A stretch of DNA of 64,000 nt, taken from positions 124,001 to 188,000 of the forward strand of contig NZ_SLWR01000014.1 of the NCBI RefSeq assembly GCF_004345665.1, read 5' to 3'. The notes beneath the pieces were generated by a model. That model saw nothing but the letters and a program-made list of their open reading frames with translations. It had not been told where the DNA came from and searched no databases. The position numbers and the translations under genes were made by a program. The DNA comes from Kribbella antiqua (GTDB lineage: Bacteria > Actinomycetota > Actinomycetes > Propionibacteriales > Kribbellaceae). This document shows positions 8,764 through 16,833 of the stretch, one piece after another (the first letter of the stretch is position 1; the number at the start of each line of letters is the position of its first letter).

Positions 8764-9566
8764 CGAGCTGGCAGCTGGCCTCAGATGGCGCCCTGTTGGA
8801 AGGGCTGGCGCGGTATGTGACGACGTCATCCATGCCGCTCGTCCACAGCCCTCGGCCTTACTTGCATCCGCTGCGATCCCTCGCCGGGCATCAACTCACC
8901 GAGGTCAACCCTGACGACCACCCACACCACTACGGTCTTTCGCTGGCTGTTGCCGATGTCAACGGTACGTCGTACTGGGGCGGCCGCACCTTCGTCCGCG
9001 ACCAGGGCTCGATCATGCTGGCCAATCACGGCCGCCAAGTCAGCACCGGACTCTCAGCCGACGGTCCGGTTTTGACCGACAGCGTGACGTGGCTGGACCA
9101 CCACGACCGCCCACAACTCTTCGAGCAACGTTCATTGACCGCCGCGCCCTTGGCCGAGGGCTGGGCGCTCAGCTGGCGGAGTGAGTTGACCTCGCCGTAC
9201 GGCGTGACGATCGCCAGCCCGGCCACCAACGGCCGCCCGGGCGCCGGCTACGGCGGGATCTTCTGGCGCCATCCCCCGGGCGAGGTGCTCACGCCGTACG
9301 GCAACACCGAATCTGCCGCCCACGGCTCAACCTCGCCTTGGATCGCCCTGACCACCGCGTCGACCACGGTTGTCCTGATCCAGGACGATCCGCTCCCCTG
9401 GTTCGTCCGACGTACCGGCTACACCGGCGCCGGGCCCGCTCTGGCCTGGGACACTCCGCTCAAAATCGCGCCGGGCTGCCCGTTGACGGTCTCGCTCCGC
9501 GCAGTGATCCTCGACCGCCGCCTGACCGCTGACGAGGCAGCGGATCTCGCTAAAGTGGCGCGGTGA
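8760..9566 (+). CDS. DUF6807 (PmoA-like) family protein, copy 2
   Basis: The product is 268 aa. It shares with copy 1 (2721-3560) the blocks 'HSPRPYLHPL', 'DDHPHHYGLSLAV', 'SYWGGRTFV', 'GAGYGGIFWR' and 'PWFVRRTGYTGAGPAL'. The start is the GTG at 8760 inside the stop of the permease gene; an earlier frame start would overlap the permease. The end overlaps the HAD gene (GTGA). Coupling between an importer and a HAD hydrolase argues that the family acts on an imported sugar or its derivative; no reaction can be deduced from the sequence. Confidence 0.87.
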   Translation: MTSWQLASDGALLEGLARYVTTSSMPLVHSPRPYLHPLRSLAGHQLTEVNPDDHPHHYGLSLAVADVNGTSYWGGRTFVRDQGSIMLANHGRQVSTGLSADGPVLTDSVTWLDHHDRPQLFEQRSLTAAPLAEGWALSWRSELTSPYGVTIASPATNGRPGAGYGGIFWRHPPGEVLTPYGNTESAAHGSTSPWIALTTASTTVVLIQDDPLPWFVRRTGYTGAGPALAWDTPLKIAPGCPLTVSLRAVILDRRLTADEAADLAKVAR

Positions 9567-10210
9567 AGATTTCGCATGTCGTGTGGGACTGGAACGGGAC
9601 GCTGCTGAACGACAACGACATCGTGCTGGCCGCGGTCAACGAGGTCTGCGCCGAGTTCGGCCGGGCGAATCTCAGCTGGCTCGAGTGGCAGGCGGCGTAC
9701 GCGCGCCCGATGCGGATCTCGTACGAGCAGGTCCTGGGCCGTGCGCTCGACGACGAGGACTGGGCCCGCGTCGACAAGCTCTACCACGACCGGTACGACG
9801 CACTCCTGCACACGTGCGGCCTCGCGGCGGAGGTTCCGGACGCACTGCGGCGGTTGATGGAGAGCGGGCGCACCCAGTCGCTGCTGTCGATGTGGTTCCA
9901 CAGCCGGCTCACCCCGACCGTCGAACTCTTCGGCCTCACGGAGTACTTCACCCGCGTCGACGGCCTGCCGGGCGAAGTAGGCGGCGGCTCGAAGGCCGAC
10001 AGCCTGGTCCGTCACCTCGAGGCCCAGCGTCTCAACCCGTCCGAGGTCGTCCTGATCGGTGACGTCGTCGACGACGCACAGGCCGCTCAGGCTGCCGGCA
10101 GCCACTGCATCCTCGTCACCACCGGCGCGATGACCCGTACCGCGTTGGAGTCCACCGGCGCCCCGGTGACCAACTCCATCACCGAGGCACTCGACCTACT
10201 GGCGGCTTGA
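9563..10210 (+). CDS. HAD superfamily hydrolase
   Basis: The product is 215 aa, class I HAD with a helical cap. Motif I is DWNGT (nucleophile Asp9, with Asn rather than Asp at +2); motif II Ser is in 'LLSMW'; motif III Lys is in 'GGSKADSL'; motif IV is 'VVLIGDVVDD'. The family includes phosphoglycolate and sugar-phosphate phosphatases. The Asn at the +2 position occurs in a known subgroup (VWDWNGTL) but removes the usual acid/base Asp, so activity should not be assumed. The GTG start at 9563 overlaps the previous stop, making this the last gene of the pectin-uptake operon. Confidence 0.88.
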   Translation: MKISHVVWDWNGTLLNDNDIVLAAVNEVCAEFGRANLSWLEWQAAYARPMRISYEQVLGRALDDEDWARVDKLYHDRYDALLHTCGLAAEVPDALRRLMESGRTQSLLSMWFHSRLTPTVELFGLTEYFTRVDGLPGEVGGGSKADSLVRHLEAQRLNPSEVVLIGDVVDDAQAAQAAGSHCILVTTGAMTRTALESTGAPVTNSITEALDLLAA

Positions 10211-10266
10211 GAACCTTTCGCCGGGCAGGATAGGAGCCCTTCGACGACGGAAGGGACCACTCCACG

Positions 10267-10726
10267 ATGCGGCTCAAGGTGGTGTCCGCCGTACTGGCTG
10301 TGGCCGGCGGCGTCTGGATGCTGTACCTGTTCCTCAGTTTCTCGCAGGTGCAGTACTCCGCGTTTCCTATCACCGAGCCGTTCTACGTCAAGTGCAATCC
10401 GCTCGGCCGGCCCGGCATCACGCCGCCCGACCTGGACGACTCCCTGACGCCTGCCCAGCGTCAGGCCGTGGACACGTACGTGTCGAGGGTCCACGAGGAG
10501 AACGCCTCAGAAAACGAGGGGGCTGGTGCGAGCCAGGGCCGAGCAGTCGATCCTCACCTACTGCGATCAGGCCAGGCAGAACCGCCTGGCCCTCCTGCTC
10601 CTCGCAGCCTCGGCCACCACGGCCCTCGCCACCACCAGCCTCACCCGCCGGCGCTCTACCCCTGCTCCTACCCCTGCCCCTGTGCCTGTCCCCGCCCCGC
10701 AGTACACCCCGCCGGCTGCCTACTGA
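10267..10726 (+). pseudogene. Small membrane protein gene with a one-base frameshift
   Basis: The first frame (ATG 10267) encodes a signal-anchor-like N-terminus (MRLKVVSAVLAVAGGVWMLY) and about 84 sensible residues, then runs into a Pro/Cys/His-rich nonsense tail. From about 10523 another frame continues with a plausible C-terminal half: 'RARAEQSILTYCDQARQNR' and a hydrophobic helix 'LALLLLAASATTALATTSL'. Removing one G from the GGGGG run at 10518-10522 joins them as ...ENEG-LVRARAEQ..., about 152 aa with a helix near each end. Either a true frameshift mutation, a homopolymer sequencing error, or (less likely) two overlapping genes with a GTG at 10526. Family unknown. Confidence 0.55.
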
Positions 10727-10934
10727 GCAGCTGACGCGTTACCTGCGAGTTGTTCAGCTTCCGTTTCCCGTGCCGCCGTGCACCGCGGGCAGGATCGTTT
10801 CGCTCCGACGTCCACTGCGGCGCCCGGTCACGGCGCCCCGCCCTCAGTGCCGCTCCGAGCGGAAATCGAGAAGACTGGACCCGGCTTTCACCGAAAGCAA
10901 AGGTCCGCCCACCTCAGGTTCAAGGAGCATCCCC

Positions 10935-12374
10935 ATGGCTGTTGCTCGTCGTTCCGTCCTCCGTGGTGCCGCCGTCGGCGCCGCGGGCGTCGGTTTCACC
11001 ACCGTCGGCGCCGTACCCTCGCTCGCCGAATCCACCCCTGGTCCAGAGCGTGCGCCGTACCCGGTCCACAAGCCGTTCCCGCCGCTGATGGACGACCCCA
11101 AGGGTCTCCTCGCGTTGCCGCCCGGCTTCAAGTACACGGTCGTCACCCGCGCCGGCGAGACGAAGCTCGCGACCGGCCAGCCGACGCCGGGCGCGCATGA
11201 CGGTACGGCGGTCTTCGGGACCGGCCGGAACAACTACCTGCTGATCCAGAACCACGAGATCGGCAGCAACAACGCGCTCGGTGTCCCGCAGATCGAAGGC
11301 ACCGTGTACGACACCGGCGTCGGATCCGCGGGCGGTTGCACCGTCATCTCCGTCGATCGTGACGGCACCAACCTCGGCGAGTGGGTCGGCATCTCCGGCA
11401 CCCTCACCAACTGTGCCGGCGGCCCGACGCCGTGGGGCACGTGGCTCACCTGCGAGGAGACCGAGAACAAGGCGAACGGCACCACGCGGCTCAAGGACCA
11501 CGGCTACGTCTTCGAGGTCTGGGGCGACGGGGAGACCGCGCACCCGGTCCCGCTCAAGGCCCTCGGCCGCTACGCTCACGAGGCCCTCGCGGTCGACAAG
11601 GACCGCAGGCACGTCTACCTGTCCGAGGACGCCTCCGGCCCCAACGGTCTCTTCTACCGCTGGACCGCGCCGGCCGGCTACAAGCTCGGCCCGAGCAGCT
11701 GGCAGGACCTCGCCGACGCCGGCTTCGGCACCCTCGAGGCGATGGCGATCCTCGGTGACGACGGCAAGCCGATTCCGGACGTCGCGTACCTGACGTCGGC
11801 CCAGCTGCTCCGCCCGTTCCGGGTCGCGTGGGTGCCGGTGCCCGACCGGGACGCGGTCACGGTTTCCTGCCGCAAGCAGTTCACCGACGGCCAGGTCACC
11901 CGGGGCAAGAAGTTCGAGGGCGTCTTCGGCACCGACGCCGGCGTGTACGTCGTCAACTCGTACGCGGAGGCCGGCACCGCGGACCTCTCGGCCGACGCCA
12001 TCCCGCACGACGGCATGGTCTGGTTCTACAACTACCAGGCGAACACCATCCAGCTGGTCACGTACTTCCCGAGCAACACCGCCGCGGACAAGGGCCCCGA
12101 GGCGAAGTACGACGACTACAACTTCGACGGCCCGGACAACGTCACTGTCACGCCGTGGGGCTCGCTGATCCTGGCCGAGGACGGCAATGCCAGCAGTCAC
12201 GTGCTGAGCTCGACGCCGGGTGGACCGACGTACGCGATCGCCCGCAACATGCTGAACGACTCCGAGTTCACCGGCCCCGCCTTCTCCGCCGATGGCAAGG
12301 TCCTCTTCGTCAACATGCAGACGCCGGGCATCACCTTCGCCATCACCGGCCCGTGGCAGACCTATCTCGGCTGA
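10935..12374 (+). CDS. Tat-exported PhoX family phosphatase (DUF839)
   Basis: The product is 479 aa. The start at ATG 10935 follows AAGGAG (10922-10927). The N-terminus has a twin-arginine motif (ARRSVLRGAAVGAAG), so the protein is probably exported folded. The body carries PhoX/DUF839 features: 'AHDGTAVFGTG', 'LIQNHEIG', 'GGCTVISVDRDG', 'NCAGGPTPWGTWLTCEE' and 'DGPDNVTVTPWGSLILAEDG'. PhoX enzymes are Ca2+/Fe-dependent phosphomonoesterases of the periplasm or cell surface, used under phosphate limitation; no Pho-box was identified here. It is convergent with the second sugar importer, with a strong hairpin between them. Confidence 0.88.
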   Translation: MAVARRSVLRGAAVGAAGVGFTTVGAVPSLAESTPGPERAPYPVHKPFPPLMDDPKGLLALPPGFKYTVVTRAGETKLATGQPTPGAHDGTAVFGTGRNNYLLIQNHEIGSNNALGVPQIEGTVYDTGVGSAGGCTVISVDRDGTNLGEWVGISGTLTNCAGGPTPWGTWLTCEETENKANGTTRLKDHGYVFEVWGDGETAHPVPLKALGRYAHEALAVDKDRRHVYLSEDASGPNGLFYRWTAPAGYKLGPSSWQDLADAGFGTLEAMAILGDDGKPIPDVAYLTSAQLLRPFRVAWVPVPDRDAVTVSCRKQFTDGQVTRGKKFEGVFGTDAGVYVVNSYAEAGTADLSADAIPHDGMVWFYNYQANTIQLVTYFPSNTAADKGPEAKYDDYNFDGPDNVTVTPWGSLILAEDGNASSHVLSSTPGGPTYAIARNMLNDSEFTGPAFSADGKVLFVNMQTPGITFAITGPWQTYLG

Positions 12375-12387
12375 TCAGGCCTGGTGA

Positions 12388-12418
12388 GGTCATCCCCGCC
12401 CCCCGTGCGGGGATGACC
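12388..12418. terminator. Bidirectional hairpin between convergent genes
   Basis: Perfect 12-bp arms GGTCATCCCCGC (12388-12399) and GCGGGGATGACC (12407-12418) enclose a 7-nt loop. It lies between the stop of the PhoX gene and the stop of the oppositely oriented permease gene. No T-tract; GC-rich hairpins without T-tracts are common as actinomycete terminators. Confidence 0.75.
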
Positions 12419-12419
12419 C

Positions 12420-13277
12420 TCAGCCCTTGAAGGCGCCGTCCATGATGCCGCTGACGAGGCGGCGGCCGACGAAGGCGAACAGGATGAGCATCGGAATGGT
12501 GGCCAGGAACGAGCCCGCCATGGCGAGACCGAGATCCACGACGTAGCTGTTCTGCAGCGCCTTGATGGCGATCTGCGCCGTGTACATCTCCGGCGACTTG
12601 AGGATGATGAACGGCCAGAGGAAGTCGTTCCAAGCCGTGACAAACCCGAGCAGACCTAGCACGAACGCGGCTGGCCGGACCAGCGGGAAGGCGATCTGCC
12701 AGAAGATCTGCCACGAGTTCGCCCCGTCGATCCGGGCCGCCTGCAGCAACTCGTCGGACACGGTCGACGCGATGTGCTGACGCATCCAGAAGATGCCGAA
12801 CGCACTCGCCAGCCCGGGCACGATCAGCGCCTGCAACGTGTCCACCCACCCGAGCTTCGACATGATCATGTACTGCGGAATGACGGCCAGCTGCGTCGGC
12901 ACGGTCATCGTGAGTACGACGATCAGGAACAGCGTGTTCCGGCCGGGAAAACGCAACTTGGCGAACGCGAATCCGGCCAGCGCGCAGAGCACACCGTGGC
13001 CGACGCCGATCGCCACCGCGACGACGGCGCTGTTGATCAGCGATCGTACGAACGGAACCGTGCTGAACACGAGCTCGGTGAGGTGGAGGAGGTTTCCGCC
13101 GGGGACGATCCGCGGCGGCATCTTGTAGGCGGTCGCGGAGTCGTTCGACGCCACGACGAACATCCAGTACAGCGGGAAAACGGCGATCACCACGGCGAGG
13201 GTCAGCAGAACGTAGACCCACCACGGCACCCGGTCGATCCGGCCCCCGCGCCGGAGGCGCAAAATCAACCCAGTCAT
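12420..13277 (-). CDS. Second sugar ABC importer, permease 2 (MalG-like)
   Basis: The product is 285 aa with six predicted membrane helices; the EAA loop reads 'SDELLQAARIDGANSWQIFW'. The start at 13277 overlaps the stop of permease 1 (ATGA). It is the last gene of a three-gene importer operon reading leftward from the divergent LacI promoter region. Confidence 0.92.
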   Translation of the reverse strand: MTGLILRLRRGGRIDRVPWWVYVLLTLAVVIAVFPLYWMFVVASNDSATAYKMPPRIVPGGNLLHLTELVFSTVPFVRSLINSAVVAVAIGVGHGVLCALAGFAFAKLRFPGRNTLFLIVVLTMTVPTQLAVIPQYMIMSKLGWVDTLQALIVPGLASAFGIFWMRQHIASTVSDELLQAARIDGANSWQIFWQIAFPLVRPAAFVLGLLGFVTAWNDFLWPFIILKSPEMYTAQIAIKALQNSYVVDLGLAMAGSFLATIPMLILFAFVGRRLVSGIMDGAFKG

Positions 13278-14233
13278 GGCTTCTCCCGGCGGATTCGCGT
13301 GGACAGGAGGAAGTTCAGTAGTGCGAAGGCGACGACGAGGATGAACAGCGAGACGCCGATCGCCGCGCCGTACCCGAACTTGAACTGGCCGAAGCCCTGC
13401 TCGAACAGGAACAGCGTGAGGGTCTGGCATTGCCGGACCGGTCCACAGGTCAGCGGCGCGCTGCGCGACACGAGCAGCGGCTCGGTGAAGATCTGCAACC
13501 CGCCGATGGTCGAGGTCACGATGGTGAACACGATCACCGGACGTAGCGACGGGATGGTGATGTACCGGAACTGCTTCCAGTTGCCGGCGCCGTCGACCGA
13601 CGCGGCCTCGTAGATGTCGCGCGAGATCGCTTGCAGCGACGCGAGATAGAGCAAGGTCGTGTACCCGGTCCACCGCCAGATCACCATGGTCGCGATCATC
13701 AACTGGCTCCCCCAGGTGGACTGGGCGAAATTGACCGGGCCGACGCCGATGAGGTGTAGGACCCAGTTCAACAGGCCGTAGTCGCGATCGAAGAGCTGGG
13801 CGAACACGACCGTCGTCGCCGCGACCGACGTGATGTACGGGACGAGCATCGACATCCGGAACAGCGTCGCGAACCGCAGCCGCGTGTGGTTGAGCAGATG
13901 CGCGATGCCGAGCGCGATCAGCAACTGCGGCACCGTCGATAGGAACCAGATGCCGATGGTGTTCCGCATCGCGTTCCAGAACCGCGGGTCGTCGAACAGG
14001 CGGGCGAAATTGTCCAGGCCGACGAAGGTGTGCTCCCCCACCGGGTTCCAGTCGAACAGAGCGACGTAGAACGTGAACAGCAGGGGGAACAGGCCGAAGA
14101 CGGCGAAGATCAGGAAGAACGGCGCGATATAGGCGTACGGCGCGATCCGCTCGCCGATGCTGTCGCGCACCCGGCGCCTCGACGCCGCTGGTGGCGCGGT
14201 CGAGGCGCGGGGCGCGGTGAGAGTACTGGTCAC
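13274..14233 (-). CDS. Second sugar ABC importer, permease 1 (MalF-like)
   Basis: The product is 319 aa. The start is the GTG at 14233 (VTSTLTAPRAS), which overlaps the stop of the binding-protein gene (GTGA). After a cytoplasmic N-terminus of about 40 residues come six predicted helices and the EAA loop 'SRDIYEAASVDGAGNWKQF'. A large first periplasmic loop is absent, as usual for actinobacterial CUT1 proteins. Confidence 0.92.
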   Translation of the reverse strand: MTSTLTAPRASTAPPAASRRRVRDSIGERIAPYAYIAPFFLIFAVFGLFPLLFTFYVALFDWNPVGEHTFVGLDNFARLFDDPRFWNAMRNTIGIWFLSTVPQLLIALGIAHLLNHTRLRFATLFRMSMLVPYITSVAATTVVFAQLFDRDYGLLNWVLHLIGVGPVNFAQSTWGSQLMIATMVIWRWTGYTTLLYLASLQAISRDIYEAASVDGAGNWKQFRYITIPSLRPVIVFTIVTSTIGGLQIFTEPLLVSRSAPLTCGPVRQCQTLTLFLFEQGFGQFKFGYGAAIGVSLFILVVAFALLNFLLSTRIRREKP

Positions 14234-15495
14234 TTGCCGATAGCCGTCTTGATGTTCTTCAACGCGGTGTCCCACGCCGTGCCCGGATCACCCTTGCCCT
14301 GCTCGACGTTGGTGAGCACGTTCTGGAACTCCTGGCCGATCGCCGAGCTGTCCGGTCCGATGTAGAACGGCTTCAGGCCCAGCAGGGACTCGGTGTAGAT
14401 CTTCCCGGTCGGTGCGTTCGAGAAGAACGGGTCCTTGTGCGAGGTCAGCTGCGCATCCTTGTACACCGCCGGAGTCGACGGAAGTGAACCCGAGCCGACG
14501 TAGTGCGCGAGCTGCGACTGCGGCGACTGCATCTCCTTGATGTAGTTCCAGGCCGCCTGCTGGTTCTTGGCGTTCTTGGGGATCGCGAGGTAGCTGCCAC
14601 CCCAGTTGCCGGCGCCGCCCGGGATGGTGGCGATATCCCACTTCCCCTTGGTGGCCGGCGCGTTGGAGCGGATCCCGCCCAGCATCCAGGACGGCGCCGC
14701 GAGTACGGCGAAGTCGCCCTTGGCCATGCCCGCGGACCAGCCCTCCGAGAACGAGCTGAGTTTCGCCGTGATGCCTGCCTGCGCGGCCGTCAGCGCGTAG
14801 TCGAACGCCTCCTTGACCTGCGGGCTGTGGTCGTAGGCCAGGTTGCGATCGGCGTCGTAGAACTTCATGTCCCCCTGGTTCACGGCCTGGTAGAACACGC
14901 TGGTCGACGCGTTGTCGACGAACGGCTTGCCGGTCGCCGCCTTGTACTGCTTGCCCACCTCGATGAACTTGTCCCAGGTCGGCCAGAGTTTGCTGACCGC
15001 GTCCCGGTCGGTCGGCAGCTTGGCCGCCGCGAAAAGATCCGTCCGGTACGCGATCGCCAGACCGCCCACGTCGGTGGGAACGCCGAGCACCTCACCATCC
15101 TTGGCGACGCTCTGCGACCACACCCAATCCAGGTAGTCCTTCTTGACGTCATCCGCGCCGAGGCTGCGCAGGTCGACGAAGTTCTGCGGCTGTTCGACGA
15201 ACTTCGGCAGGTCGTCGCCCTGGATCAGCACCAGGTCCGGCACCTTGCCGCCGGCCAGCGCCGTCGTCAGCGCCTGCGCCGTCTCCACCGACGAGCCGAC
15301 CTCGGTCAGCTTGATGTGGATGTCGGGATGCTTCTGCTGGTACTCGTCGACTGCGGCCTTCTGATTGATCCCGGAGAACGACCAGAACTCGAACGACTTC
15401 TGGTCGCCCCCGTCGTTCCCGGAGCCGCCACCGGAACATCCGGCGGCGGCGAGCGTCACGGCGGCGGCTATGGCGACGGCGATACGACTTCTCAC
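14230..15495 (-). CDS. Second sugar ABC importer, substrate-binding lipoprotein
   Basis: The product is 421 aa, solute-binding protein family 1. The GTG start at 15495 has a strong AGGAGG 7 bp upstream. The signal peptide ends in lipobox AAGC (Cys about 22), followed by a Gly/Ser linker. The body resembles CUT1 oligosaccharide binders (DIHIKLTEVG, GKVPDLVLIQGDDL). The ligand cannot be read from the sequence. It is the first gene of the operon and is expected to be controlled by the divergent LacI regulator through the operator-like repeat 45 bp upstream. Confidence 0.92.
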   Translation of the reverse strand: MRSRIAVAIAAAVTLAAAGCSGGGSGNDGGDQKSFEFWSFSGINQKAAVDEYQQKHPDIHIKLTEVGSSVETAQALTTALAGGKVPDLVLIQGDDLPKFVEQPQNFVDLRSLGADDVKKDYLDWVWSQSVAKDGEVLGVPTDVGGLAIAYRTDLFAAAKLPTDRDAVSKLWPTWDKFIEVGKQYKAATGKPFVDNASTSVFYQAVNQGDMKFYDADRNLAYDHSPQVKEAFDYALTAAQAGITAKLSSFSEGWSAGMAKGDFAVLAAPSWMLGGIRSNAPATKGKWDIATIPGGAGNWGGSYLAIPKNAKNQQAAWNYIKEMQSPQSQLAHYVGSGSLPSTPAVYKDAQLTSHKDPFFSNAPTGKIYTESLLGLKPFYIGPDSSAIGQEFQNVLTNVEQGKGDPGTAWDTALKNIKTAIGK

Positions 15496-15539
15496 GGCAA
15501 ACCTCCTGCAGTGCCTGCATCCCAGGCCAGGCCCGAAAG

Positions 15540-15559
15540 TTTCGAAGCTGAGTTCGAAA
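15540..15559. promoter_or_regulatory. Candidate LacI operator in front of the second importer
   Basis: TTTCGAA-GCTGAG-TTCGAAA is a perfect 7-bp inverted repeat 45 bp upstream of the lipoprotein start, in the intergenic region shared with the lacI-type gene. Spacing and position fit a repressor site. Confidence 0.5.
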
Positions 15560-15620
15560 TGATTGCGGGAACTGTAAGACGGGTCACAGGCGACGTCAAC
15601 GGTTCGTTCCGGAAGTAGCT

Positions 15621-15647
15621 CCGAAACATTCGGCTCGGGGTTACACT
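15621..15647 (+). promoter_or_regulatory. Operator-like palindrome and -10 element before the LacI gene
   Basis: CCGAA-ACA-TTCGG (15621-15633) is a perfect 5-bp inverted repeat. It is followed by TACACT (15642-15647), a good actinobacterial -10, only 7 bp before the ATG at 15655. No Shine-Dalgarno is visible, so a leaderless transcript with autorepression is plausible. Confidence 0.45.
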
Positions 15648-15654
15648 CGCCGCC

Positions 15655-16662
15655 ATGACGGGTCGCACCGAACCGATGACGGTCACCCAGATCGCCGAAC
15701 TGGCCGGCGTCTCGGTCCCGACGGTGTCGCGGGTCATCAACGGCCGGTCCGACGTCTCGCCGCGGACTCGCGCCCTGGTCGAGGAGGTCATTCGCGAACA
15801 CGGGTTCCGGCGACTGAAGAAGCCCGGCGCCAAGGCCGCGTTGCTCGAGCTCGTCTTCCACGAGCTCGAGGGCGCGTACGCGATGGAGATGATCAAGGGG
15901 GTCGAACGCGTCGCCGATGAGAACGGGCTGGCCGTCGTACTCTCCGAGATGCACGGGCACACGCCCGGCATGAGCTGGATCGAGGGCGTCCTGGCCCGCA
16001 GGCCGATCGGCGTCATCGCGGTCTTCTCCGGTCTCACCCCGGAACAACGCGACCAGATCCGCAGCCGGGACATCCCGTTCGTCCTGGTCGATCCCACCGG
16101 TGACCCCGGACACGAGTTCCCGTCGGTCGTGGCCAGCAACTGGAGCGGCGGCTTCTCGGCCACCCGGCACCTACTCGACCTGGGACACCAGCGAATCGCC
16201 ACGATCACCGGACCGAGCCGGATGCTCTCCAGCCGTGCCCGCCTCGACGGCTACCGGGCAGCCATGGACGACGCGCGTACGCCGATCACACCCGACCTGA
16301 TCTACGAAGGCACCTTCCTGCCCGAGGACGGCCTGATCCACGGCCGCACACTCCTCGCCCTACCGGACCGCCCCACCGCGGTTGTCACCCACAACGACCT
16401 CCAAGCCCTAGGCCTCTACCAGGCGGCAGCCGAAGCCGGCCTACGCATCCCGGACGACCTCAGCGTCATCGGCTTCGACAACCTCCCCATCACCGCCTGG
16501 GTCACCCCACCCCTCACCACCATCCACCAACCCCTCACCGAAATGGCCGCCGCAGCCGCCACCCTCGCCATCGCCCTAGGCCGCGGCGAAACCCCCACCC
16601 ACCACCGCCTCGAACTAGCCACCGAACTAATAACCCGAGCCAGCACCGCCCCACCTACTTGA
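15655..16662 (+). CDS. LacI family transcriptional regulator
   Basis: The product is 335 aa: an N-terminal helix-turn-helix (VTQIAELAGVSVPTVSRVIN), a hinge region, then a periplasmic-binding-protein-like sensor domain with 'GFDNLPITAWVTPPLTTI' near the C-terminus. The start at 15655 is favoured by the -10 element 7 bp upstream; an alternative ATG is at 15676. It diverges from the second sugar importer and is its likely sugar-responsive repressor. Confidence 0.92.
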   Translation: MTGRTEPMTVTQIAELAGVSVPTVSRVINGRSDVSPRTRALVEEVIREHGFRRLKKPGAKAALLELVFHELEGAYAMEMIKGVERVADENGLAVVLSEMHGHTPGMSWIEGVLARRPIGVIAVFSGLTPEQRDQIRSRDIPFVLVDPTGDPGHEFPSVVASNWSGGFSATRHLLDLGHQRIATITGPSRMLSSRARLDGYRAAMDDARTPITPDLIYEGTFLPEDGLIHGRTLLALPDRPTAVVTHNDLQALGLYQAAAEAGLRIPDDLSVIGFDNLPITAWVTPPLTTIHQPLTEMAAAAATLAIALGRGETPTHHRLELATELITRASTAPPT

Positions 16663-16749
16663 GCTCATGAACCACCCCGGGTTTGATGCGCACCTCCTTC
16701 GCTCAGGCGGCATCGGCCGTTTACAGGGATGCGCCGGCAGACCTGGCAC

Positions 16750-16794
16750 GTGACCGTCCGTGCACCCGAGTGAGTCGGATGGACGGACGGTCAC
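16750..16794. terminator. Long hairpin between convergent genes
   Basis: Perfect 12-bp arms GTGACCGTCCGT (16750-16761) and ACGGACGGTCAC (16783-16794) with a 21-nt loop that contains an inner CCGA/TCGG stem. It lies between the stops of the LacI gene and the secreted-protein gene on the other strand and probably terminates both. No T-tract. Confidence 0.65.
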
Positions 16795-16833
16795 ATTGAC
16801 TGGGTAGCCCTGGATCGGGTGCGGGCTATCCCG

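Noticed and set aside
10392-10934. Upstream extension of the PhoX-type gene
   Set aside because: The open frame continues upstream, but the Tat signal and AAGGAG site fix the start at 10935.
10920-12200. 426-codon minus-strand frame
   Set aside because: Antisense to the PhoX-type gene, whose motifs and Tat signal are unmistakable.
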